Source: Microbacterium sp. 70-16
GTDB taxonomy: Bacteria > Actinomycetota > Actinomycetes > Actinomycetales > Microbacteriaceae
Length of the DNA stretch: 41,529 nucleotides
NCBI RefSeq assembly: GCF_001898315.1
Contig: NZ_MKTQ01000023.1
Location: 1-41,529 of the forward strand
Direction: 5' to 3'
Shown: positions 24,629-33,149 of the stretch, piece by piece
Position numbering within the stretch: position 1 is the stretch's first letter
Layout of the letters: each line of letters starts with the position of its first letter
Notes under the pieces: generated by a model
Database searches by the model: none
What the model was told of the DNA's origin: nothing
What the model saw: only the letters and a program-made list of their open reading frames with translations
Made by a program: the position numbers and the translations under genes

Positions 24629-26236
24629 TCAGGTCTGATTTGACCTTGCGCCCTTCATCCCGCCTCGGTCGCGCGAGGAGGGCGACGGCTCGGTGTCGAT
24701 GATCGATGGTGGCAAGTGGACGGATACTCGCCAGAGCCCTTGCCCGTCGGGGCCGATCGTGGCTGAGCCGCCGAGTTCCTCGGCGCGGGCGTGGATCGAT
24801 GCCGCGCCGATCCCCGGTCGGGCCGGCGCCGATCGGCCGTCATCTGGCGCGCTGGCCTTGTCGCCGCCGTGGGTGTCCTCGGTGATCGGGTTCTGGACGA
24901 CGATGTGGAGGGCGCCGTCGGGGGTGAGGGTGGCGCAGGCCTGGACGGGCGAGCCGGGTCCGTGGTGGTCGGCGTTGGTCAGGGCCTCGCTCACAATGCG
25001 ATAGACCGCGACTTGTCCGGCAGCGGTGAGAACAGGGGGCGGGTCGGGCACGTCGAGGTCGGCTCCGATGCGGTCGGCGCGGCGTGCCAATGCGCCCCAG
25101 AGGCCGCGCTCCTGAAGTTCGATCGGCCGCAGCCCGTCGACCACCCGCCGAACTTCCTCGAGCGCGGTCCGCAGGTCAGCCTGCACGACCTCGAGTTGGG
25201 CATCGACCTCGTCGGGGTGCGAGCGCAGCAGGTTACGCGCGGCATCCGCACGGAATGCCGCTCCGGTCAGCAGAGGCCCGAGTCCGTCGTGGAGATCGCG
25301 GTGGAGGGCCACGCGCTCCCGCTCGCGTGATTCGACAGTGGCGGCGCGGGCGTCACGGAGCTGCTTCGAAAGGTCTGCCTGACGCGACAGCAACGCGAGC
25401 GGTAGCGCGACGAGCTCGAGCGCGGCACGATCGTCGGCGTGCAGCGCCTTCTCGCCGGGGCGGAGGGCCACGCGCAGGGCGAGCGAACCGTCGGGGGTGA
25501 CGGGCACCTCAACCTCCCGGCCGCCGGCATGTCCGCGCCGCACGGTGGCGACCGACTTGTTGTCGACGATCAGCGTCAGCCCGGGGAGGCGCAGCAGTGC
25601 AGCGGTCTCGGCGACGGCTGCGGCAACGCCTGCTTCGGATCCGTCGTGCCGTTGCCGGACGCGGCGTGCGGTGCCGGCCGGATCGTCACGCCCTCCGTAC
25701 AGGGTGCGACCGACGGTGCGGCGAAGCAGTCCGACGACCGGTTGAAAGAGCAGTGCGATCCCGATCGCCGCGACAGTCTGCACGGTCCGTTCCACGCTCT
25801 GCGGCACCAGCAGGGAGACGACGGCAACGGCCCCCGCGTAGATGGCGACGACGATGATGATCGCTGCCGAGTAGACGAGAACGGTCGACTGATCGACGAG
25901 GATGAGCGCGAATGCCGTCACGTTCAGCAGCGACCCGAGAGCAGCGAAGACGACGGCGCCGGCGGGGACGACCTCGGCGGGGGCGAAGAACGCGGGGATG
26001 GCGGTCAGGATGCCGACCAGCTGGAGCACGGCGATCGTCAGGCACGCGCGTGAACGTCCGCGCCAAGCCGGGATGAGGAGAACGAGCGTCGTTACGGCGA
26101 TCCCGGTCGACAGAATCGCCGCCGCGATCGGTAGAACGATCGAGCCTGAGGAGTCCGGTGCGATGTCGAGGGCAGGTGCGGTGCCCAGCACGCTCAGGAT
26201 CGTGGCGAGCACAAGGCCCACGCGGCGGGCGATCAT
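24629..26236 (-). CDS. NarL-partner sensor histidine kinase (HisKA_3 type)
   Basis: The 535-residue kinase has an N-terminal membrane region of about six helices (residues about 5-170), a GAF-like soluble part (about 200-290), the HisKA_3 dimerisation box with phosphorylated His316 (VALHRDLHDGLGP) and a HATPase domain. In the HATPase the N box is VYRIVSEALTNADHHG and the G box is PGIGAASIHARAEELGG. The first ~110 residues are clearly related to the separate small membrane protein at 27056. The start ATG overlaps the response-regulator stop by 4 bp. The C-terminal tail is Ser/Arg-rich. The signal is unknown; a membrane or envelope stress is possible. Confidence 0.92.
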   Translation of the reverse strand: MIARRVGLVLATILSVLGTAPALDIAPDSSGSIVLPIAAAILSTGIAVTTLVLLIPAWRGRSRACLTIAVLQLVGILTAIPAFFAPAEVVPAGAVVFAALGSLLNVTAFALILVDQSTVLVYSAAIIIVVAIYAGAVAVVSLLVPQSVERTVQTVAAIGIALLFQPVVGLLRRTVGRTLYGGRDDPAGTARRVRQRHDGSEAGVAAAVAETAALLRLPGLTLIVDNKSVATVRRGHAGGREVEVPVTPDGSLALRVALRPGEKALHADDRAALELVALPLALLSRQADLSKQLRDARAATVESRERERVALHRDLHDGLGPLLTGAAFRADAARNLLRSHPDEVDAQLEVVQADLRTALEEVRRVVDGLRPIELQERGLWGALARRADRIGADLDVPDPPPVLTAAGQVAVYRIVSEALTNADHHGPGSPVQACATLTPDGALHIVVQNPITEDTHGGDKASAPDDGRSAPARPGIGAASIHARAEELGGSATIGPDGQGLWRVSVHLPPSIIDTEPSPSSRDRGGMKGARSNQT

Positions 26237-26883
26237 CGGCCGAGCCCACCCTCGCGGGCCATCACGATCGCTTCAGCCCGTGTCGCGATGCCGAGCTTGA
26301 GGAAGATCGCAGAAATGTGATTGCCGACGGTCTTAGCCGCGATCCCGAGCCGCTCGCCGATCGCATGATTGGGTGCACCACGTGCGATGAGGTCGAGCAC
26401 CTCCCGTTCCCGTGCCGTGAGCTGAGGGAACGGATCGGCCGCGGACCGGCGGAGCGACCCGCCCAGCACGCGCGCGGCGACCTCGGGTGAAAGCACGGCG
26501 CCGCCGGCAGCCACGGTGCGCACGGCACGATCGATCTCGTCGGGTTGAGCGCCTTTCAGCAAATACCCCCGCGCTCCGGCCGCGAGAGCATCCGCGATCT
26601 CCTCGTCCTCGTCGAACATCGTGAGGATGATCACGGCAACGCCAGGGAGATCAGCCGTCAGGCGTCGCGTGGTCTCCACCCCATCCAGCACCGGCATCCG
26701 CAGGTCCACGATCGCGACATCCGGGCGCGTCACCAGCGCCTCCCGGCACGCGGCAGCGCCATCGCCAGCCTCCGCCACCACCTCGACACCCTCGAGCGTG
26801 CTCAGCAGCGCAGCCAGCCCACCACGGACGACGGGATGGTCGTCCGCGACCAGGACACGAATCGCGGCGTCTGACATGGACAC
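26233..26883 (-). CDS. NarL/LuxR-family response regulator
   Basis: The 216-residue protein has a receiver domain with the acidic pair DD (residues 14-15), phospho-acceptor Asp60 (VAIVDLRMP) and conserved Lys (YLLKG). A LuxR-type helix-turn-helix follows (LTAREREVLDLIARGAPNHAIGERLGIAAKTV region). GTG at 26883 gives MSMSDAA; an ATG two codons later is an equally good start. It precedes the kinase gene with a 4-bp overlap and is divergent from the small membrane protein, which is the obvious candidate target. Confidence 0.95.
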   Translation of the reverse strand: MSMSDAAIRVLVADDHPVVRGGLAALLSTLEGVEVVAEAGDGAAACREALVTRPDVAIVDLRMPVLDGVETTRRLTADLPGVAVIILTMFDEDEEIADALAAGARGYLLKGAQPDEIDRAVRTVAAGGAVLSPEVAARVLGGSLRRSAADPFPQLTAREREVLDLIARGAPNHAIGERLGIAAKTVGNHISAIFLKLGIATRAEAIVMAREGGLGR

Positions 26884-26908
26884 ATTCTGCCGCTGACCGC
26901 GCCCCGCA

Positions 26909-26959
26909 TCTGGGGTTCAGCCCCCAGACGTGCCGGGCACGATTTCCCGGACCGTGCCC
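26909..26959. promoter_or_regulatory. Two short dyads between the response regulator and its divergent neighbour
   Basis: tctgggg (26909-26915) pairs with ccccaga (26922-26928), and gggcacg (26935-26941) pairs with cgtgccc (26953-26959). They lie in the 172-bp divergent intergenic region and are candidate binding sites for the NarL-type regulator. Confidence 0.4.
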
Positions 26960-27055
26960 ACGTCCCGGGGGACGGACCCCGCGCCCAGGGCGACGCGGGG
27001 ACGAGATCGTGAGTCATAGCCGGACATGCCGGCACCCCATCGAGAGGAGTTCGTC

Positions 27056-27454
27056 ATGACCGCAATCACCGCATCCCCTCCGCTGCGCCGAGCCGTGCCG
27101 CTTCGCATCGGCCTCGTGCTCGCCACACTGCTCGCCGTAGCCGGAGCCGTTCCCGCACTGATGATCGGACTCGTCGGAAGCGCCTGGGACCCGATCGTCA
27201 TCATCATCGCCGTGCTCTCAGGTGGCGTCGCCCTCGGAACCCTCGCGCTCGTCGCGTTCGCCTGGAACGGCCGGCGCGGACCCTGTATTGCGATCATCGC
27301 CCTGCAAATCGTGTCCATTCTGCCCGCGCTTCCCGCGTTCCTGCTCCCCGCCGAGGAGACCGGCCCTGGCGCGGTCATCGGTGCGGTGATCGGCATCGCC
27401 CTCGCCCTCGCTGCGTGCGCACTCATCATCGTGGGGATGCGCCGCGCCGAATAG
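27056..27454 (+). CDS. Small four-helix membrane protein, paralogue of the kinase sensor region
   Basis: The 132-residue protein starts at MTAITAS (27056) behind a strong GAGAGGAG site. It has four transmembrane helices and ends shortly after the last. Its sequence parallels residues about 5-114 of the histidine kinase at 24629: both have R[VI]GLVLAT near the start, then R-x2-C-(I/L)-x-I...LQ-V-IL-A-PAF-PAE and GAV. I know no function for it. The shared domain, the divergent arrangement and the common regulator suggest it senses the same signal, dimerises with the kinase, or is the regulated output. A terminator follows. Confidence 0.82.
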   Translation: MTAITASPPLRRAVPLRIGLVLATLLAVAGAVPALMIGLVGSAWDPIVIIIAVLSGGVALGTLALVAFAWNGRRGPCIAIIALQIVSILPALPAFLLPAEETGPGAVIGAVIGIALALAACALIIVGMRRAE

Positions 27455-27460
27455 CCGACC

Positions 27461-27496
27461 GGTGGCCGGGTCGCGCGCATAGTTGACCCGGCCACC
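27461..27496 (+). terminator. 12-bp hairpin terminator
   Basis: ggtggccgggtc (27461-27472) pairs perfectly with 27485-27496 around a 12-nt loop, 6 bp after the stop of the small membrane protein. Confidence 0.8.
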
Positions 27497-27628
27497 GCGC
27501 GCTCGCGGCGACGACGCACCAGTCCAGACACTCGGCCCGTCACAACTGATCCTCCTGCGGGCACTGTCAGTACGCGCCTCCGCCGGCGGCGACCCAAGGC
27601 CATCGCCGGTAGGGGCTGCGGCCTGGGC

Positions 27629-28237
27629 TCAGAAGATGTGCGCGTCGCTCGCGGCACGGAACGCTGCCCGGCGACGCTGTAGTTCGCGGTAGACGGTGGC
27701 TCGAGAGACACTGAACAGCTCGGCGATCTCGGTTTGGGTGTACTCGCCGCGGTCCTGGACGTCGAACATCAGCTTTCGCTGCGTTGTCGACATCTTCGGC
27801 TGCTTACCCTTTAGGTGACCTTTCGCGCGGGCGACCGCCATCCCCTCCTTCGTGCGCATGCTGATTAGGTCGCGTTCGAACTCGGCAACCATCGCGAGCA
27901 CATTGAACAGCAACCGCCCCACTGGGTCGGTGGGGTCGTACCTGCTGCCGCCAAGACTGAGCGCGACGCCTTTCGTCGTCAGCTCGTCGGCGATGTCGCG
28001 CGCATCCTTCACTGACCTGGCGAGCCGGTCGAGCTTTGTGACTACGAGGGTGTCGCCTTCTCGGACTGCGGCGAGCGCTTCGCGGAGCCCTGGCCTGGCG
28101 CGGTTGGTGCCGGTCAGCCCGTGATCGACATAGATGTTCGAATCGAGAACCCCGAGCCGCAATAGCCCGTCCCGCTGCGAAGTGAGGTCCTGATCAGCGG
28201 TCGAGACTCTGGCATAGCCAATCTGTATTCCATTCAT
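27629..28237 (-). CDS. Serine recombinase, resolvase/invertase family
   Basis: The 202-residue protein starts at MNGIQIGYARVSTADQ (28237); the frame is open further upstream without homology. It has the catalytic Ser12 in ARVSTADQ, the TKLDRLARS motif, the FERDLISMRTKEGMAVARAKG helix E region and a C-terminal helix-turn-helix (YTQTEIAELFSVSRATVYRELQ). It is a small Tn3-type resolvase or Hin-like invertase. No Tn3 transposase is nearby, so it is probably a remnant of a transposon or a plasmid-style resolution gene carried in by the island. Confidence 0.93.
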   Translation of the reverse strand: MNGIQIGYARVSTADQDLTSQRDGLLRLGVLDSNIYVDHGLTGTNRARPGLREALAAVREGDTLVVTKLDRLARSVKDARDIADELTTKGVALSLGGSRYDPTDPVGRLLFNVLAMVAEFERDLISMRTKEGMAVARAKGHLKGKQPKMSTTQRKLMFDVQDRGEYTQTEIAELFSVSRATVYRELQRRRAAFRAASDAHIF

Positions 28238-28421
28238 GCCATCGAGCTTGATCCCGGAGGTCGGCGGCGGACCCCGGTCGGATCCGTATCCGGGCGATGC
28301 GCAGTCAGGGGGTGTTGCGGGCGTGGCGTGATCGTGCGGGCGAGGCGAGGCGAGGCGCCGTTCATTCGCGCAGCGACGACGATCGGCGTGACGTCTCCCG
28401 CGCCGCCACCACGTAGCGGGC

Positions 28422-28452
28422 GGCCCGGGAGGCGGGGTCGCTTCCTCGGGCC
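28422..28452 (-). terminator. Imperfect GC hairpin after the CueP-like gene
   Basis: cctcgggcc (28444-28452) pairs with ggcccgggagg (28422-28432) with a 2-nt bulge, immediately after the cueP-like stop on the minus strand. The remaining bases up to the resolvase gene hold a gaggcgaggcgaggcg triplet repeat and a ggatcc-centred dyad near 28280, possibly part of a resolution site. Confidence 0.45.
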
Positions 28453-28454
28453 CT

Positions 28455-29024
28455 CTACGTGAGAGGCAGATCGGTGAGGCAGGTGGGGTCTTCCGCGCCA
28501 GTGGAGATGGGGGTGGTGATCGAGCCGTTCTCGTGCGTGATGGTGAGTGTGGCGTCGATGTCGCGGGGAAGCCACAGTCCGACGAAGCCGTTGCTGTTCG
28601 TCGTGCGTTCTTCGTCGAGCAGCACCTCGCCATCGTCGCCGACGACCGTGAGGTGGAGGGGCTCGTCGCCGAGCTCTCCGACGCAGGTGGTCAGACTGTG
28701 GAAGTAGCAGTCGTGCGTGGTGTTCCGGTACGGCGCGACGGAGAGGTAGAACTCGTCCTCGAGTGGGACGGAGGTCTCGGGCCCACCGTCGATGGTGAAC
28801 AGCACGGCGTTCGGGCGCACGGATGCGATCAGGTCGTCGCGTCGGTCGTCGACCGGTGTCGCTTCGAGCTCGTCGATGACCTGGTGGATGGTCTGGTCGG
28901 GGAAACCGGCGGCGGCGAGTGGATCGGTGGTCGTACTGTCGGGGGTGGCGGCTGCGCAGCCGGTGACGAGGAGCAGGGTGGTCGCGAGGATCACGCCGAG
29001 GTTGGTTTTCGATGCGCGAGGCAT
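28455..29024 (-). CDS. cueP: CueP-like periplasmic copper-binding lipoprotein
   Basis: With the start at 29024 the 189-residue protein has a signal peptide and lipobox VTGC (Cys23). The mature region includes THDCYFHSLTTCVGELGDEP and ends DPTCLTDLPLT, giving the Cys and His residues expected of CueP, a copper-binding metallochaperone known from Salmonella (about 180 aa). Here it would be attached to the outer face of the membrane. It follows the small Cys/His-rich protein gene by 85 bp and probably shares its promoter. Context (P-type ATPase, DUF305) supports copper handling. Confidence 0.82.
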   Translation of the reverse strand: MPRASKTNLGVILATTLLLVTGCAAATPDSTTTDPLAAAGFPDQTIHQVIDELEATPVDDRRDDLIASVRPNAVLFTIDGGPETSVPLEDEFYLSVAPYRNTTHDCYFHSLTTCVGELGDEPLHLTVVGDDGEVLLDEERTTNSNGFVGLWLPRDIDATLTITHENGSITTPISTGAEDPTCLTDLPLT

Positions 29025-29109
29025 GGCAGGGTTCACTTTCGTCGAAGGTTGTGTGGGCGCCCGGACACGGGCGATGCGGTTGCCGGCGAACAGTCCCGGC
29101 GGGCCGCAC

Positions 29110-29514
29110 TCACGTTCGACTGACTGAAAGCTCCCAGAGCGTGAGGGAGCGCGGCGCAGCTGCTCCTTCGGCGGGCGACGGCTGTCGTGCGCCGGGAGAC
29201 AGCGCGCGGAACCAGGCTCGCGTCGGCACCACGCCCGCATGCACGGTGGGTGGCTGCAACGTCATCCCGCAGTGCACGCCCATCGCGGCGTGCGGGCTGC
29301 CGTTTCCATCCGGGCACACCGCGCACCCCGCGCAGTCCGAGCGATCCGGGGAATGGGTGCTCTCGCTCTGCGTCGACATCGCGGGCGCGGCATCCGCGGC
29401 CGTCGCGGGAGAGACATGCAGGGCGAGGAGAGCAACGAGGACCAGCCCGATGACCGCGCACATGCCGCGCCACCGCGCGTAGCGGCGAGAGCTGGTGATC
29501 GCGGACGAGGTCAT
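29110..29514 (-). CDS. Small membrane protein with Cys/His motif (DUF6153-like)
   Basis: The 134-residue protein has an N-terminal membrane or signal segment (about residues 20-40) and a short external part with SDCAGCAVCPDG followed by HAAMGVHCGM. It ends LTLWELSVSRT. The divergent neighbour at 29636 shares the C-x2-C, H..MG..C pattern and the LS[VI]SRT ending, so the two are distant paralogues. A GAGGGAG site precedes the ATG. Metal binding, most likely copper, is inferred from the Cys/His pattern and location. It is first in an operon with the CueP-like gene. Confidence 0.7.
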   Translation of the reverse strand: MTSSAITSSRRYARWRGMCAVIGLVLVALLALHVSPATAADAAPAMSTQSESTHSPDRSDCAGCAVCPDGNGSPHAAMGVHCGMTLQPPTVHAGVVPTRAWFRALSPGARQPSPAEGAAAPRSLTLWELSVSRT

Positions 29515-29599
29515 GACTCCCTCAGGATGTCACGACGATCGCGTGCCCCCACCCAGCCTTCTGACAGGAAAAACCAGCTGGCGGCGAGGTGGGGGTGAA

Positions 29600-29614
29600 T
29601 ACCCCGGTGGGGTA
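29600..29614. promoter_or_regulatory. CsoR-like operator between divergent genes
   Basis: taccccggtggggta is an inverted repeat of 6-bp arms (tacccc/ggggta) around ggt. G-tract palindromes of this type are bound by the copper repressor CsoR. It lies between the two divergent small-protein genes and could control both. No csoR gene is in the window. Confidence 0.6.
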
Positions 29615-29635
29615 GTCTGCGAACCAAGGAGATCT

Positions 29636-30067
29636 GTGGCCCTGGACACGACGCGAACTCGTCTGCATCCGCCGATGCTGTGGCGGTGGATGCTGTCGGT
29701 GTTGCTCGCGGCGCTGGTGATGGTGGGGCTGCTGGGCATGCACACGCTCATGACCGGGCACCCCGAAGCGCCGATGACGGCCGTTTCGAGCATCGGCGCC
29801 GAACACGGCCACGGCCCCTCGTCGGACACCGGTGTCGTCGCCGAGACCGCCTGTGCGGACTGCGCGCCCGGTGCGGCGCATGACGCGTTGATGGGGGCGT
29901 GCGTGCTCGGTCTGCTGGCGGTGGTGCTGTGGGCGGCGCGCTCCGGCCCCGGGGTCATCCGCGGCCGAAGCCGCGGGCCGAGCCCGCCGGCGCGTGTGGT
30001 CGGGGTGCTGTTGTCGGTACTGCCCCGTCCGCCGTCGCTGCTGGACCTGTCCATCAGTCGAACGTGA
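29636..30067 (+). CDS. Small membrane protein with Cys/His motif (DUF6153-like)
   Basis: The GTG at 29636 follows a clear AAGGAG. The 143-residue protein has a transmembrane helix (about residues 15-35), a His/Met-rich loop (MHTLMTGHPE..SSIGAEHGHG), a CADCAPGAAHDALMGACVLGLL segment combining CxxC with a second helix, and the ending LLDLSISRT. It resembles the actinobacterial DUF6153 proteins that accompany copper genes. It is probably a metal-binding membrane protein; no function has been established to my knowledge. The DUF305 gene follows 81 bp downstream. Confidence 0.7.
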   Translation: MALDTTRTRLHPPMLWRWMLSVLLAALVMVGLLGMHTLMTGHPEAPMTAVSSIGAEHGHGPSSDTGVVAETACADCAPGAAHDALMGACVLGLLAVVLWAARSGPGVIRGRSRGPSPPARVVGVLLSVLPRPPSLLDLSISRT

Positions 30068-30148
30068 ACCGACCGTCCCGGCCCTCGTGGCCGGGGCTGA
30101 GTCATGCCCGCACGCGGGCGAAGTTCACCGATCGATGGAGAAGGACCA

Positions 30149-30754
30149 ATGGTTGTGAAGAAGTTCCGATGGACGGTATTGACCGTCGTGCCGCTCGCGG
30201 TGGCGGTGTCGCTGGCAGGGTGCGCCTATGTCGGCGGCGGATCGATGCCGGGGATGGGCCAGGGCGGGATGATGTCGCCCACGTCGCCGTCTGCCCAGGT
30301 CAACGCGGCGGACGAGATGTTCGTGATCATGATGATCCCCCACCACGAGCAGGCGGTGGAGATGAGCGACACGATCCTCGGCAAGGACGGCATCGACGAT
30401 CAGGTGCAGGCCCTGGCGCAGCAGATCAAGGACGCGCAGGCCCCCGAGATCGAGCTCATGCAGTCCTGGCTCACCAATGGGGGAATGAGCTCCAGCGGCG
30501 ACATGAGCGGGATGGGGCACGGTGACGGAATGATGTCCGATGGCGACATGGCGGCACTGGAAGCCGCCGACGGCGCGGAGGCGGCGCGGTTGTTCCTGGA
30601 GCAGATGATCGTGCACCACGAGGGCGCGATCGAGATGGCGCAGACCGAACTCGACCAGGGAGCAAACGAGGAGGTGATCGCGCTCGCGCAAGCGATCCTG
30701 GACACGCAGACTACCGAGATCGCCACGATGGAGAACCTGCTCACCCAGAACTGA
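30149..30754 (+). CDS. DUF305 lipoprotein, probable copper-binding
   Basis: The start ATG at 30149 follows GAGAAGGA. The 201-residue protein has a signal peptide with lipobox LAGC and a Gly/Met-rich linker. A ferritin-like helical DUF305 fold follows with two His-His motifs, MIPHHEQAVEM and MIVHHEGAIEM, and many Met residues. DUF305 proteins bind copper or related metals outside the cell and usually sit beside copper ATPases, as here. It is likely co-transcribed with the upstream small membrane protein and is followed by a terminator. Confidence 0.88.
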   Translation: MVVKKFRWTVLTVVPLAVAVSLAGCAYVGGGSMPGMGQGGMMSPTSPSAQVNAADEMFVIMMIPHHEQAVEMSDTILGKDGIDDQVQALAQQIKDAQAPEIELMQSWLTNGGMSSSGDMSGMGHGDGMMSDGDMAALEAADGAEAARLFLEQMIVHHEGAIEMAQTELDQGANEEVIALAQAILDTQTTEIATMENLLTQN

Positions 30755-30760
30755 GGAATC

Positions 30761-30803
30761 ATTCCGAGGGTCTCGCCCTGTCGAACGCGAGACCCCTCGG
30801 AAT
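30761..30803 (+). terminator. Long hairpin terminator after the DUF305 gene
   Basis: attccgag-ggtctcgc (30761-30776) pairs with 30787-30803 over about 16 bp with one bulged base, separating the DUF305 gene from the P-type ATPase gene. Confidence 0.8.
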
Positions 30804-30818
30804 ACCCGAGGGGGGTAT
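30802..30818. promoter_or_regulatory. CsoR-like operator upstream of the P-type ATPase
   Basis: ATACCC (30802-30807) and GGGTAT (30813-30818) form an inverted repeat with GAGGG between. This is the same kind of G-tract palindrome as at 29600 and lies about 95 bp before the ATPase start. Confidence 0.55.
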
Positions 30819-30910
30819 CCCGGTTGATGAATGACATGTCGGCAATCCGAGGAAGGGCACCCCGCCTGACGCCGGAATCATCCGACCACAGACCAGCGAG
30901 GAGGCTCGTC

Positions 30911-33061
30911 ATGACCGATCCGCACGCACACCACCACGACCCATCACGGGGAACACGCGAGGCGCCGGTCGGCTCTCACGCCGCTGAGCACGGTGGCCAC
31001 CACGTGAACGGCATGGACCACCCGGCCGGGCACGACCCTCACGGCGAGCATGATCACCCCGGTGGGCATGCCGGGCACGGGGCCGATCATGTGGCACGGT
31101 TCCGGCAGTTGTTCTGGATCAACCTGATCCTCGCGGTGCCGGTGGTCGCGTTCTCGAGCATGTTCGCCATGCTCTTCGGGTACTCGCTGCCCGACGCCCC
31201 CGGCATCAACCTGATCGCTCCGCTGGTCGGTACGGTCATGTACTTCTGGGGCGGCTGGCCGTTCCTGTCCGGCGCGGTCAGCGAACTGCGCGCACGCACA
31301 CCCGGGATGATGCTGCTCGTCGGCGCGGCGATCACCGTCGCGTTTCTCGCATCCTGGGGCGCCAGTCTGGGCCTGCTGCACCATGAACTCGAGTTCTGGT
31401 GGGAGCTCGCGCTGCTGATCGTGATCATGCTCCTCGGCCACTGGATCGAGATGCGCTCCCTCGCCCAGACCACATCAGCCCTGGATTCACTCGCCGCGCT
31501 TCTGCCTGACGAGGCCGAGCGCGTCGACGGCGACCAGATCGTGACGGTTTCCCCCGCAGACCTCCGTGTCGGCGATGTGGTCGTGGTCCGTCCCGGCGGC
31601 AGCGTCCCCGCCGACGGCCGGATCGTCGACGGGCGGGCGGACATGGACGAGTCCATGGTCACCGGCGAATCACGCCCCGTCTCCCGCAGCACCGGCGACA
31701 CCGTCACCGCGGGGACCGTCGCGACCGACTCCGGCCTGCGCGTCCAGGTCACCGCGACCGGAGACCAGACCACCCTCGCCGGCATCCAACGACTCGTCAC
31801 CGACGCGCAGAACTCCACCTCCCGCGCCCAGCGCATCGCCGACCGCGCCGCCGGCTGGCTGTTCTGGTTCGCCCTCGGCGCCGCCGCGGTCACCGCCGTC
31901 GTCTGGACCCTCGTGGGCAGCCCGGACGACGCCGTCATCCGCACCATCACCGTCCTCGTCATCGCCTGCCCGCACGCGCTCGGACTGGCGATCCCGCTCG
32001 TGGTGTCCATCGCGACCGAACGCGCCGCCCGCGGCGGGGTGCTGATCAAAGACCGTCTCGCGCTCGAACAGATGCGCACCATCGACGCCGTCCTGTTCGA
32101 CAAGACCGGAACCCTCACCAAGGGTGAACCCGTCGTCACCGCCATCGCCCCCACCGGCGGTCACGACGCCGACACGGTGCTCGCGATCGCCGCCGCGGCC
32201 GAAGCCGACAGCGAGCACCCACTCGCCAAAGCCATCGTCCGTGCCGCGCAACACCGTGGCCTCCAGATCGAGAACGTCACCGGATTCACGTCCTCCCCGG
32301 CGGTCGGCGTGACCGCCACCCTGGACGGTCACGAGATCCGTGTCGGCGGTCCCCGCCTGCTCGAAGAGCTCGGCGCATCGGAAGTCGATGAAGCGGCATC
32401 CTGGCGCGCAGACGGCGCAATCATCCTGCACGTCGTCCAAGACGGCGCCGTGATCGGCGGACTCGAACTCGCCGACGAAATCCGTCCGGAATCCCGCGAG
32501 GCCGTCGACGCGCTCCACAAGCTCGGCGTCGAGGTCGTAATGATCACGGGCGACGCCGAGGCCGTTGCCCACGCGGTCAGCACCGAACTGGGCATCGACC
32601 GCGTCTTCGCCGGGGTGCGCCCGGAAGACAAGGCCGCCAAGATCGGTGCGCTCCAGGCCGAGGGGAAGAAAGTCGCCATGATCGGCGACGGCGTCAACGA
32701 CGCCCCCGCCCTCGCAACCGCCGACGTCGGCATCGCGATCGGTGCCGGCACGGACGTCGCGATCGCCTTAGCCGGCGTGATTCTCGCCAGCTCCGACCCG
32801 CGCTCCGTGCTGTCCGTGATCGAACTGTCCCGCGCCAGCTACCGCAAGATGAAGCAGAACCTCGGGTGGGCCGCAGGCTACAACCTGATCTCTGTACCGC
32901 TCGCCGCCGGCATCCTCGCCCCCATCGGATTCGTGCTGCCGATGGCAGTCGGCGCGATCCTTATGTCCCTGTCCACCCTCGTCGTCGCCCTCAACGCCCA
33001 ACTCCTGCGGCGGCTGGACCTTGACCCCGAGGTAAGCGCGCGCGCGATCCTAACGAAATAG
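30911..33061 (+). CDS. copB: Copper-type P1B ATPase with CPH motif (CopB-like)
   Basis: The start at MTDPHAHHHDP (30911) follows GAGGAG. The 716-residue pump has a His-rich N-terminal tail of about 60 residues instead of an HMA domain. It has eight membrane helices, the TGES actuator loop (VTGESRPVS), the ion-site motif CPH (Cys353-Pro-His355), phosphorylated Asp397 in DKTGT, HP in SEHPLAKA, the hinge GDGVNDAP, and late-helix NLGWAAGYN and MSLSTLVVALNAQ. CPH with a His-rich tail marks the CopB subgroup (P1B-3), exporting copper and possibly silver. The upstream CsoR-like box fits copper induction. Confidence 0.93.
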   Translation: MTDPHAHHHDPSRGTREAPVGSHAAEHGGHHVNGMDHPAGHDPHGEHDHPGGHAGHGADHVARFRQLFWINLILAVPVVAFSSMFAMLFGYSLPDAPGINLIAPLVGTVMYFWGGWPFLSGAVSELRARTPGMMLLVGAAITVAFLASWGASLGLLHHELEFWWELALLIVIMLLGHWIEMRSLAQTTSALDSLAALLPDEAERVDGDQIVTVSPADLRVGDVVVVRPGGSVPADGRIVDGRADMDESMVTGESRPVSRSTGDTVTAGTVATDSGLRVQVTATGDQTTLAGIQRLVTDAQNSTSRAQRIADRAAGWLFWFALGAAAVTAVVWTLVGSPDDAVIRTITVLVIACPHALGLAIPLVVSIATERAARGGVLIKDRLALEQMRTIDAVLFDKTGTLTKGEPVVTAIAPTGGHDADTVLAIAAAAEADSEHPLAKAIVRAAQHRGLQIENVTGFTSSPAVGVTATLDGHEIRVGGPRLLEELGASEVDEAASWRADGAIILHVVQDGAVIGGLELADEIRPESREAVDALHKLGVEVVMITGDAEAVAHAVSTELGIDRVFAGVRPEDKAAKIGALQAEGKKVAMIGDGVNDAPALATADVGIAIGAGTDVAIALAGVILASSDPRSVLSVIELSRASYRKMKQNLGWAAGYNLISVPLAAGILAPIGFVLPMAVGAILMSLSTLVVALNAQLLRRLDLDPEVSARAILTK

Positions 33062-33149
33062 CTCAGAAGCGCGCCCAGTACCCGGGATCCCTATATGGGA
33101 CGCAATCCGGGCTATTCACTTCGACTCGCCGAGGCCGGAAATTCCGCAC

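Noticed and set aside
27629..28237. Complete Tn3-family transposon around the resolvase
   Set aside because: No Tn3 transposase or 38-bp inverted repeats were recognised on either side.
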